From: Diploscapter coronatus
Lineage: Eukaryota; Nematoda; Chromadorea; Rhabditida; Rhabditidae
Assembly: GCA_964036155.1 (NCBI GenBank)
Contig: OZ038422.1
Coordinates: 37,719,201 to 37,783,200 of the forward strand
DNA length: 64,000 nt
Direction of reading: 5' to 3'
Shown: positions 1 through 9,795 of the stretch, piece after piece
Layout of the letters: the number at the start of each line of letters is the position of its first letter
Numbering within the stretch: position 1 is the stretch's first letter
The notes under the pieces: model-generated
The model's database searches: none
What the model saw: only the letters and a program-made list of their open reading frames with translations
What the model was told of the DNA's origin: nothing
Program-made: the position numbers and the translations under genes

Positions 1-1408
1 CCCTTTGCTAAGTGCATATTTTCCATCATTTGGAAAAAAAATCAATTTTATGTTGAGTACATTCCGAGACCCACCTTGACCAGCAAAGGTGCAATTGCCT
101 TCAGTGTTTTCTTGGGCATCGTCTGGGCGTTCAGCTTCAGGAAAGTTCTGTAGAGGAACAGATCCGCCTGCACCTTGATGGAAGGGTTTGGCTTTTCCAG
201 AGCCGCCAGAACGTCATCTTGCATAGACTCCAGGGAGACCTGGAAAAAGTCATTCTCAAAAATCAGTCAAATTGGAATCTCGAAAATACAATCACTACAT
301 TTGGGCATTTGAGTCTTCATCTTCTTTTTCATTCTCATTTTTAAATAGCGGAAACTACACGCCACCTATTTTTTGTGAAAATAAAATTTTACGGCACTTG
401 GTAATTCCCAGCCTTTTTCTTGTTCCATACTATTTTGCTGAAAAGAGATCGGGAACTAGTAAGTCAATTTTCTAGTTTTTGGGGTCTTAAGAAATATAAT
501 TTCTAACCGTAGCTGCGACCGCATCGATGCACTCGACCAGAGGGTCTTTCAAGACGGGTTTCTTCTCCTTGAATTTCTCGAAAATCGTCGGCAGAACGGT
601 CGGTGCGTGTGGGGAGAATTTCTTGCGCAGCCCCTCGGCGATGCATTTCAGGCACTTGGCGGCGAGCGCGGCCACCATCACATTTGCGTCTTTTTCCAGC
701 ACCTGAATTTTTTCAAATCATTTTTATTATTATTTATTTGAAGACATTTTCTTTATTTTACATATTTATTTTAAAAATAAAAGAAATACTTTGCTTTAAT
801 TGAATTTTCTAATGATTGGATATGTTTCAAGAAAACCTAAATAATGAAATTGTTAAATTTCCGATAATATCACCCACATTTCACAAATTAACTAAAAAGG
901 TATTTTTTCGAAAACAAAAAGAAATAAAACCTTTTTAAGCTGCGCGACGATTTCGCCGTAGTTGGCCTTGGTGCTCAGCTTCTTGTGGGCTGTCAGTAAG
1001 TCGAGCAGAGCCTGAAATTTTTACTTATTTTTTCAATCCATTCAAATAATTTCCCGAAATGCAGAAATACTTTTCAAAGCATAATATTATAATTAGATTT
1101 TAAAAAAATTGTTCAATTCTGAAAAAATGAAAATGCGATTTTTCTCTAAATGTTGAAGAATAGGCCTCTAAAATCGTTGTGAATACCTTCACGAAAAATG
1201 ATCACTTTTCAAGATATGTTTTGAGTAAATTAAAAGGAAAAATTTTTAATATTCAAGGATATCCCCATGAAACCGTTTGGAATATTCTCCGATATACCTG
1301 AAGTGCGTCCCTGCGGTCGGTCCATTTGGCGGCGGCGACGTTGGTCTCGAAGTCCGCGGGCAATTTGGCGAGCACATCGACCTCCTCCAGGAAATCAAAC
1401 TCGTCCAT
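1..1408 (-). CDS. zyg-9: ZYG-9/XMAP215-family TOG-domain protein, 5' part (runs off the left edge)
   Basis: This is the N-terminal part of a microtubule polymerase of the XMAP215/Dis1 family, which acts at centrosomes and spindle poles. Four exons are visible: about 1298-1408, 933-1010, 508-702 and 72-239, with the 3' end beyond base 1. The protein starts MDEFDFLEEVDVLAKLP, and later stretches LSTKANYGEIVAQLKK, LEKDANVMVAALAAKCL and FSPHAPTVLPTIFEKFKEKK match the first TOG domain of ZYG-9 in order as I recall it. HEAT-like helices fill the region. The start at 1408 is preceded within 10 bases by an AG acceptor (rev-comp of ctgcattt), which could be a trans-splice site. Family membership is near certain; the zyg-9 name rests on remembered similarity. 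Confidence 0.88.
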
Positions 1409-2567
1409 CTCGAGTTCTGCATTTTTAAAATAATTTTGTTCTATTGTCAAAAAACGAATGAAGATCGTCCGATCGATAAAAATAATAACATTCGTAGAGA
1501 AAATATTTGGATTATTTTTTGGAAGAAGTGATGATTTTGAAGAAAATTCGAAGCTTGAAAAAGCATTTTTAGAAAGGCGAAGAGGAAAAGTTGAAACTTT
1601 TAGTAACAGCAAAGACGTTGCAGAAACTCGATTCCCTAATGTAAAATCGATTCGCGGTCAAGTGAACGGCGTAGAAATATGATGTGCACTAGAAGTTTCA
1701 AAATGAGGAAAAAAGTCGGTAGTTAAAGAAGGGCATCAAAAGAAATTGGAAAGTAATAGAAAAAAATAAATTAGAAGTTTTGATTAGAAAAGAAAGAAAA
1801 CGCGATAATTTAGAAAGAAAAAAACAAGCGGAACGACGAAAAATCGATCATTTTCATTTTTCCGTTTCAGCTGATGGACGATTTAAATGGTTTGAAGGGA
1901 ATTTTTCAAATGTGAATAGAAATCAAAATTTTAAGGAAGTTGAACAATCGAAAGGAAAAAAACAAGTTGGCGCTTCATCGAATTTCGCAATACGCAATTG
2001 AATACCCCCTTGTAAAGTGAATGCATAATTGCTGGGGGCAATGGAAAAATGGCCAAGAAAGAGCAAAAGGGAACAAGGAAATGGAATGGGAAGCTTGAAT
2101 AAAAATATGCAATGCAAGGATTTTCAAACTCGAAGGACATGTGTTTGCCGAGTGTAAGTCAGTCACAAGTTTTAGCAACTATTTATTGATTCGGGCACAA
2201 CAAGGAAATTGACAACTTTAGGAGGATTGTCGGGCGAGAATTAGGACCGATCGTCCAGGCCACAGACAGGAGTGTCAACTGGGATGGGGTTCAAATAAGT
2301 TTAGCTACTGTAAGACTCATCTCTATTAGACAGCCTGTAGTCACTCACTCTCCCTCTCTTCCTGTTTAGATATAAAGGGAGTTCTCTTGATAAGAGACAG
2401 TCTTTGTCTTGTGTTGTTGTTCTTATACGAACCGCTGTGAATAAATCTAGTGATATGTAATCGATACTGATATTGGAGTTATCTGCACCCCTTCCATCTA
2501 TGTGAATACCCACGGTGACGGCGGAGTCGTCAGTACCCGGATTGTGAAGTGTGCGAAACTACGATAG
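1409..2567. other. Gene-free stretch upstream of zyg-9
   Basis: Short open frames occur on both strands but none has a plausible start, splice sites or family likeness. Bases 2340-2560 look different from the surroundings: a TATA-like run, then an AATAAA and a GC-richer end, which would suit a fragment of a retroelement LTR, but no partner LTR was found in the window. Confidence 0.4.
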
Positions 2568-2581
2568 TTAAACGAAAATTT

Positions 2582-2585
<4 letters not shown>
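2568..2585. repeat. Left target-site duplication of the SINE
   Basis: Identical to 2883-2900 (ttaaacgaaaatttaaat). Its T-rich end runs into the poly(T) tract, so the exact 3' edge is uncertain by a base or two. Confidence 0.88.
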
Positions 2586-2614
<29 letters not shown>

Positions 2615-2882
2615 CTTCCTAGCCTTATTATTCCCACTGGGTGGGGTCGGCTACCCTCAACCTGTAATGGGTACAGTCGGCCTATCCTAGCCACACAGGA
2701 CTAGTGGCCCGTCCCGAGGACAGACTGTTGTTGTGTGCAACAGCCGAGGGATTAGGCGAATTTTTCGTGGTTTTATCCACTACCAACATTTCTTAACCCC
2801 CTTGGTTTGGGTGAGGAGCGGGGGGCGAACTTGAGCCCTAGCTGTAGGCAGTAACACACAACCACTGCGCTACGCCGCCCCC
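2586..2882 (-). mobile_element. tRNA-derived SINE, full length with poly(A) tail
   Basis: Read on the minus strand, the element starts GGGGGCGGCGTAGCGCAGTG, which contains a perfect RNA polymerase III A box (TAGCGCAGTGG). A B-box-like GTTCG follows about 50 bases later in a tRNA-like T arm. After a tRNA-unrelated body it ends in a run of about 29 A (T on the plus strand, 2586-2614). It is flanked by identical 18-base direct repeats at 2568-2585 and 2883-2900. This is the classic structure of a SINE mobilised by an L1-type machinery. No LINE partner or second copy lies in this window. Confidence 0.88.
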
Positions 2883-2900
2883 TTAAACGAAAATTTAAAT
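2883..2900. repeat. Right target-site duplication of the SINE
   Basis: Second copy of the 18-base direct repeat that abuts the tRNA-like 5' end of the element. Confidence 0.88.
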
Positions 2901-4145
2901 ATCATAGTTAAAATTTTAACTACCCCACTTACTGCCATAGTTAAAAATTTGACTATCGTAATTTGTTGTTTTACTATAGTAAAACTCATTTGGGTCCCAC
3001 TCCTGATTTTGAAGTGAGTGAGAGATGGCCAATCAATAGTTGATCAGTAGTTGTAGAGATAACAAATGAAGTAAGGAGTGAGAAAAGATAGAGAGTAAAT
3101 GAGCAGTGTCCGTTAGGCGGCACTGAAGGGAATAAAGAAAAAGAGTGAGAAGAAAGGTGAGGGATTAGGGAAAAGAGTAAACTAAATAAATGAATAGAAT
3201 GAGCTTCTAACAGTCAAATTCGAAGAAAAAGTTTGGGGTTGAGATATTTCAAAATGTATTTTCGGGATTATTTTTGAATCTCATAGATAAATCTTTTACA
3301 TTGTTAGTTCATTTGTTATTGGGGTTTTTTGCAAATAATATAATTTTGTTTGTCATTTTTTGTGTGGATAATTATGAGTATTTTCGTTTCGAAATCTTAT
3401 CAATCACCAAAATGTTTATATCTTTTAAAATCGTACTATTTTTGAACTCATTAGTAATTCTGTACTTTGTTTGTCTGTTTGCTATGACAAATGTATGCTC
3501 TAAGATATTTCTGATGACGTCATAGCCTTTGTCCTTGGATCTTATATATCCGCCTTCTTGATTTCATTTGGAATCCAATACGTACAAGACGACGATCTTC
3601 GTATTACGAAATCAAATCTTTCCCTTGTAACGTTCGTCCTTGTGCCTCCCTTCAACATTTCAAATGATGAGTCACATTTAGCGAAAACACGAAATAAAAG
3701 AGGCTCGAAATGAAAAAAAAAACGACAAGGCCACAATGCGTGACTTTCGAGTTATCGATTGGATAGCTTTAGATCCTCTAATAATTTTTAAAAATGAACA
3801 TATTTTTCAATATCATATTTCTGATATTTGAATTTATGCTAAGTTTTAAAATTATTGGACGATCATGTCTTTATCCTCATAGGATTTGATAGATATATTT
3901 TTAAATCGGCACAGTCTGATTTTTCTCCGACTTAGACGTGATCTTTCTCTAGATCTCATGTTTCCCTAACTATTTCCCTTCCGTTTCTCTGCCCGGTTTT
4001 CTATTTTCTATCCGCCATCTCGTTTCTTCGTGATTCAATCGATGCGTTTGTTTGTTGTCCGCAGCCACAACTTCAGTGGCAAATCGAAAACGTTTTTCGC
4101 ATTTTCAAAGTTTTTCAAAGATTATCGATTTTTCAGAAGACTAAA
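2901..4145. other. Gene-free stretch upstream of the annexin gene
   Basis: No convincing coding frame. An 83-codon frame at 3274-3525 is low-complexity and hydrophobic by base composition only. Bases 4120-4145 are the likely 5' leader of the annexin, with an AG (tttttcag) 8 bases before the start codon that could accept a spliced leader. Confidence 0.4.
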
Positions 4146-7100
4146 ATGGACAAAATGCTCAAAAGTTTCGTCAAGGATGGCATTAAGGATGTGTTGGTAA
4201 GATTTTTGGTCTCAAAGTTGTTTTCATTGCTAATATCTTGTTGATATTTTGAATCATTTCTGATTCGATTAGATGATAACATTAGTAATATTTTGTTCTC
4301 GACCCTCAGATGTTCTCTTCGCTTTTGAATTTCTTATAAAACAGTCAAAAATTCCCTTCTGAGATTCAATTTAACCAAACTCCTTGCTTATCTTATCAAG
4401 GAACAGAGCTCACTTGTGCCCGCCTTGCTTTTATTGCTAAAAAGCAGTCGAGCAAAGGAAGGCGAGCCCTTCTTCATCGATTTGCCTAACACATGTGTTA
4501 GTGTGTTCCAATGGAGTTGCAGCTCACCAAGCTGTTTGTCTCGCTTTTAAGCAACAAACTTTAGCAATCGAAGTTGGGTGGATCAGGAAATCAGAACCAA
4601 CACCAGGGCAGCTCAGGCTACAACCAAGGAGGTAACATGAACTACGGAGGTTTGCTCGCAAGAATTTTTAATTTCTCAAAATTCATGATTTAGGAGGCTA
4701 TAACAACCAAGGCTCCGGATACAATCAGGGCGGTGGCTATAATCAAGGGCACTCTCAACAAGGAGGAGGCTATCCTCAACAAGGAGGAGGCTATCCTCAA
4801 CAAGGAGGAGGCTATCCTCAACAAGGAGGAGGCTATCCTCAACAAGGAGGGGGCTACCCCCAACAACAACAACAACAACCATATGGTAATCAAGGAGGCT
4901 ATCCTCAACAGGTATGATGCTTTACCGTTTCTGGCAAAATTTGATCTCTTTCTAGGGCGGAGGCTATCCACCCCAAAATCAGGGTTATGGACAACAACCC
5001 CAGCCTTCATACGGACAAAGCAGCTATCCTGGGCAAGATTCTGGACCAGGTTATCCAACTGGCGTATGTTTCATTTAAGAAGGAACCAAGTATATCCATA
5101 ATCTCAGAACCAAGGCAGCTTCCCTCCCTATCCAACCGGACCAAACGCAGGTGGACCACCCCCGATAGGGTTCATTGATAATAACACTAGTAATTTTGGT
5201 TCAGGATATCCACCACAGCAGAGCCAAAGCGGTTATGGTATTCGCTACTCGTCCTAGCTAGTCTCAATCTTGAACTTTCAGGCGGATATCCTCAGAATGC
5301 TCAACCACCCCCTCCAGCTCAGCAGGCTCAGTACATGGGCCATGGATACTATCCGAATGCCGGTCCTCCGCAAATGGGCGGCAGTTACCCACCAATGGGC
5401 GGCGGAAATTACAATCAGCAAGGACCTCGTAAGTTTTTGGTTTCATAGGTTTGCTATGTGTCAGGTTCAGCTTGGAGGCTATTCCAATGAACGTTCTAAA
5501 TGGCTTTGGATAGCTGATACATTCTGTTAGAGAGTCCTCTGTAGTGTGCCTACAAGTTGTGAACATACAATCAATTCATGTCCGTTGATATCATCTCTTC
5601 CTCTTGTTACTCAACTTCCTACGTTTATCACTTCTTTCCGGTTATAATCCATATTACTAAATAAATGTCGTGTTCGTATTTAGTAATGAACATCGGAAGG
5701 GCTGAGTTATTCTATACTGATAACAACAAGCTTAAAAACCAAAAAGGTGTTCAAAGATAAAAACGTTATTCACTTCCTTTCCCACGCTTCCGAATAAAAA
5801 ATATTTCGTAAAAACTATATCGACCACGCACTTTCTGAATCACTTTAGTTTTGTTAAAATATGACGTAGATATTGCAAATTACTCATTTGCAGTTAGCGT
5901 ATTTCGCAAAACGTGCGCGTCGTTAACGATTCTCGAATCATGCTTATTCACACAATGTGTGCTAACTTGTCCAAACACCCAAACCCTTTCACCAAGAATG
6001 ATAAGTAAAAGGATGCGCACGGAAATGTGGAAAAAAAATTGCAAACAAATCGATTTGACGTACTTGATGATGAATCATCGTCATCTTAGGCCACGCCCAT
6101 CGATTTCAAAACAACCAGAATGGGGAATAATACAAAAATCTTCTGCTAAAAGAGGCCGAATTCTATTGCTCAGCAATCACCATTCGGGTATTTAATCCCG
6201 TAAGCCTTTTGCTATAGAGAATCACATTATTTTCGACTACTATCCTATTTTCCATATACGTGCCAAAATACTTGAGAATCCTTTCATTTTCACCAGACGC
6301 AAATTAGTAGACCATTTACCTAACTTTCCGAAAACCTGCGCCTACAACTTTTTGATTCCCGTCAAACCACACCCCATATTAGCAAATGAAAAAGTCAAGA
6401 ACTTTTGTCCATTATTGATAGTTCAAAAATTTCACTACTTTTTTTACTTCGTAGGTGCCTCCAAGCATTATTTGATTCCGAGAATTTTCATCAAATGATA
6501 TCCTCGAAATCTCATCACTTTCAGATTGATTTCAAACAAACAGTTGAGTCCCGACTTTTCGATTTCGAATTTGAACTTACGATATTTGCGATTCAATATT
6601 TGAGGAGCTTATGTTGGAGAGGGATGAATTTTGCGAGAAACAATGAAAAAATCGATACTCTTTCCCGTTATTTTTCCGATTCATCTCGTTTATGCCATAC
6701 CTATTTACCTTTACCGGTCTTTTGTTCACTAAGTGGCTCACTTTTACCTATCCGCGTATGACCCAAGGTCGAAAATGAGAGGGAGAGAACGAAGAGAAGT
6801 CCTTCAAGACCCATCAACGTTTTCTCATACCCAACTTATTCGTTACTCATTGCATACCAACTTGTTCATATTAGTATTTCAGCAATGCAAGGAAACCCCT
6901 CCGTGCGCCCGTTTCCGGGCTTCAACGCCAATATGGACGCGGAGAGTCTTCGAAAGGCTATGAAGGGACTTGGCTGCAACAACACGCAAGTTATTGCCGT
7001 TCTCTGCGCCAGAACCGCTTGGCAGAGACAGGAGATCGCCAAGGCGTTCAAAGTCATGTACGGCAAGGACCTTATCAAGGTAAGCTCAAAGTCTCTTTTT

Positions 7101-8037
7101 TCAAAATACCGAAATTTGTATTCCAGGAGCTCAAATCAGAACTCCATGGCGATTTCGAGGAATTGATCCTCGCTCTTATGGATCCTCCAGCGGTCTACGA
7201 TGCAAGGCAGTTAAACAAAGCTATGGATAGAGTAGGAACCAAAGAACACGTCCTCATTGAAATCATGACGACTAGAACTAACCAGCAAATATATGAAATC
7301 AAGCAAGCCTACAGAGCACTTTACGGAAAGGACCTTGAAAAGGAGCTGATCGGTGAGACCAGTGGATTCTTTAAGGTATTTTTTGGAGTCGATGAAGAAG
7401 ATGAGCATTAAATTTAGCGCCTTCTCGTCAGTCTTTGCGCTGGAGGACGAGATGAGAGCGGAATGGTTGATGGATTGAGGGCAAACCAGGACGCTAGGAA
7501 GTTGTACCAGGCTGGAGAAAAGAGACTTGGAACCGATGAAGTTGCTTTCAACGCTATTCTCGCCTCACAGAACTTCAACCAACTCAGGGCCGTATTCGAT
7601 GAGTACCAAAAGGCAATGTTTTTCTCTTTGAAGCAAAAAAAACCAATTCTTGAAATTTTAGGTCACCAACCATCCGATTGAGCGGGCAATTGAATCTGAG
7701 TTCTCTGGCGATATCCGCGATGGATTGATGGCAGTTGTGATGGTTGCAAGGAACCGACCTGGATACTTTGCCAAGATGCTCTACGATAGTATGAAGGTAC
7801 AGTCTCGATCATTCAAGACTAATTTCTTGACTATATCGTGGATTTTAGGGCTTTGGTACTCGGGATACTGATCTCATCCGAGTATGTGTCACTCGAGCTG
7901 AATACGACATGGCAGATATTCGAGTTGCATTCCAACAAATGTACAAGACATCGTTGGAGAATACGATCAAAGGTGACTGTTCTGGATCGTATAAGGATGG
8001 ACTGATCGCTCTGGTGCGAGGAAATGTTCCGAATTAA
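4146..8037 (+). CDS. Annexin with long Gly/Tyr/Pro/Gln-rich N-terminal tail
   Basis: Calcium-dependent phospholipid-binding protein. Twelve exons in consistent phase: 4146-4196, 4565-4649, 4694-4911, 4956-5063, 5108-5150, 5205-5237, 5282-5428, 6883-7079, 7127-7375, 7418-7612, 7662-7796 and 7849-8037, giving 549 residues. The first 228 form a low-complexity tail (repeated QQGGGYP, then [15 protein letters not shown] sequence), like the tails of vertebrate annexins A7 and A11. The remaining 320 residues hold four annexin repeats, seen at [41 protein letters not shown] and [17 protein letters not shown]; repeats 2-4 keep the G-T calcium loop and repeat 1 has GC instead. Intron 7613-7661 uses a GC donor. 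An in-frame ATG at 6885, just inside exon 8, could start a tail-less isoform. Confidence 0.92.
4756..4860 (+). repeat. Five tandem 21-base units in the annexin tail
   Basis: Units of 21 bases encode QQGGGYP five times without shifting frame. The first four units are identical and the fifth carries silent third-position changes. A short CAA run follows. Such exact repetition points to recent slippage or unequal exchange in a low-complexity, possibly phase-separating tail. Confidence 0.92.
5429..6882. other. Long annexin intron separating tail from core
   Basis: All other annexin introns but the first are about 35-60 bases; this one is 1454 bases and falls exactly between the tail exons and the first core exon. 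No coding exon is recognised in it. Its size and place would suit an internal promoter for a core-only transcript. Confidence 0.5.
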
Positions 8038-8229
8038 CTTCTATTCAACAAGTTTACTCTATCATACCTTATTTCAATTAACCTACTTAGACTTTTTTCA
8101 CAATATCTAAGTCCAGTAGATACTCTTCATTATAAATGAGAGTGTCCCTCTTTCTTCCTAGAGGGAAAAGGGAAGATGCAAAGGCTCTCGTTGACTCCGG
8201 TCTCTGACTCTCGCTCTCTCTTCTCTTAA

Positions 8230-9331
8230 GACGCATTCTTTGAGTAACCTGAACAAAGGCCGGACAACTGCAAAAGTGTCTCGGATCCGAACCAAACTTA
8301 TATGGTGGATACACCCATGGGTCCTAATCACAAAAATTAGGTTTTTAGGTCCCGCCCCCAAAAGTGGGCGGAGCTAGGTGGGGGTCAAAGTTGGGTGTTT
8401 TCACGATTTGGCACCCCTCAGGGGATATAAAGAAAACTTTTTTGCTATAAAAGATTTTCGAAAATTTTAAAAAGCATCGAGTAGCCCATGTAATTGTGCA
8501 CCTTCTGGTATATAGATTTTCGAGCAACAACCACCTGCTGGGTCAGAAAGGGGTCCTTATGTCAAAAATGGCGGTATGCTGATGCCCCATTTTTTGCATA
8601 AAATCGATTTTCCTGAAAAGTTTAAGGCGAGTTCCAAAAATCTAATGCTATATTCAGATTCTACGTATCAAATTACCCTAAAATCAGTCATAAAATCAAT
8701 AGGTTAGGTATGATCCTTTTGAGAAAAATGTCCCGATATCAAAATGAGTGTATGCTGACCCCCGTTTTCTGCATAAAATCGATTTTCCTGAAAAGTTTAG
8801 GGGGAGTTCCAAAGACCTAATGCTATATTCAGATTCTACGTATCAAATTACCTTAAAATCAGTCATAAAATCAATAGGTTAGGTATGACCCTACACTTTA
8901 CCATTGCACCAAAGTTGGCGACCCAAAAATCGAAATTTCAATTTTGAGGGTCAGACCCCACAATATGTACAACAATTGATAGAGCTCATCAAACTGAGCA
9001 ACTTTTGTGAAGACACCTCATGATTATCTATTATGGTATGCGTGGTATGGAGGTTTGAATGGGTCAGACCCACGAAAATGACAAAAAATTCATGGCTTTT
9101 CGAAAATCTTTTATAGCAAAAAAGTTTTCTTTATATCCCCTGAGGGGTGCCAAATCGTGAAAACACCCAACTTTGACCCCCACCTAGCTCCGCCCACTTT
9201 TGGGGGCGGGACCTAAAAACCTAATTTTTGTGATTAGGACCCATGGGTGTATCCACCATATAAGTTTGGTTCGGATCCGAGACACTTTTGCAGTTGTCCG
9301 GCCTTTGTTCAGGTTACTCAAAGAATGCGTC
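8230..9331. mobile_element. TTAA-flanked fold-back DNA element (copy 1)
   Basis: A non-coding 1.1-kb element bounded by TTAA on both sides (8226-8229 and 9332-9335). Its ends are inverted repeats of about 230 bases: left end GACGCATTCTTTGAGTAACC, right end the reverse complement with very few differences. The interior holds two direct copies of a module of about 140 bases (near 8573-8710 and 8753-8890). The TTAA target is shared by the Kolobok and piggyBac superfamilies. The purine-rich GA...TC ends favour Kolobok over piggyBac, whose ends are pyrimidine-first, but no transposase is present to decide. Confidence 0.88.
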
Positions 9332-9335
9332 TTAA

Positions 9336-9795
9336 TACACTATTTTCACTCGTGGCTCACACCATCGCCTCTGCCTTAAACAGTAGACAACGGCTTTTCC
9401 GCAGATAATGAAGTATAATGGTTACCAAGTGCATGTTGTATATCGTTACTATATTACCGCAAAAACGCATCCTCTTTTATATTGCTGTTATAAGACTCTT
9501 TTAGTAGAGTCGCATTTACTGAATTTCATATTTTCATGTTATTGACACAATTTCAAAATTTATTTCAATAATTTAGACATAATAATATCTGCATTGCCTT
9601 ATATAGACTGGGTTTCTGGACGTCTCTTTATCATACAAATTGTTTATCAAATATATTTTTGTATAAAAATTCCTATATTGCTAAAACGTTATGTTATAAT
9701 AAAAGTGCTCTGACGTAGAATGTTTCCTCCATTTATGCGTGACTGGTGCAAACCTAAATCACCACGAAATTTTGTTTTAAAGAAATGAGCAGTGC
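9336..9795. other. Gene-free stretch 3' of the PLB-like gene
   Basis: AT-rich, with several AATAAA/TATAAT-like motifs that could serve the 3' end of the minus-strand gene (for example around 9697-9705). No coding frame or repeat seen. Confidence 0.4.

Noticed and set aside
1780..2001. 73-codon Lys/Arg-rich plus-strand frame
   Set aside because: A/G-rich low-complexity sequence, no splice sites, no likeness.
3274..3525. 83-codon hydrophobic plus-strand frame
   Set aside because: T-rich sequence gives Phe/Leu/Ile by chance; no splice signals, no family likeness.
4690..5058. 122-codon minus-strand frame with LLRIASS repeats
   Set aside because: Antisense shadow of the annexin 21-base repeats.
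6405..6761. 118-codon frame inside the long annexin intron
   Set aside because: Random composition, no start context, and inside a firmly placed intron.
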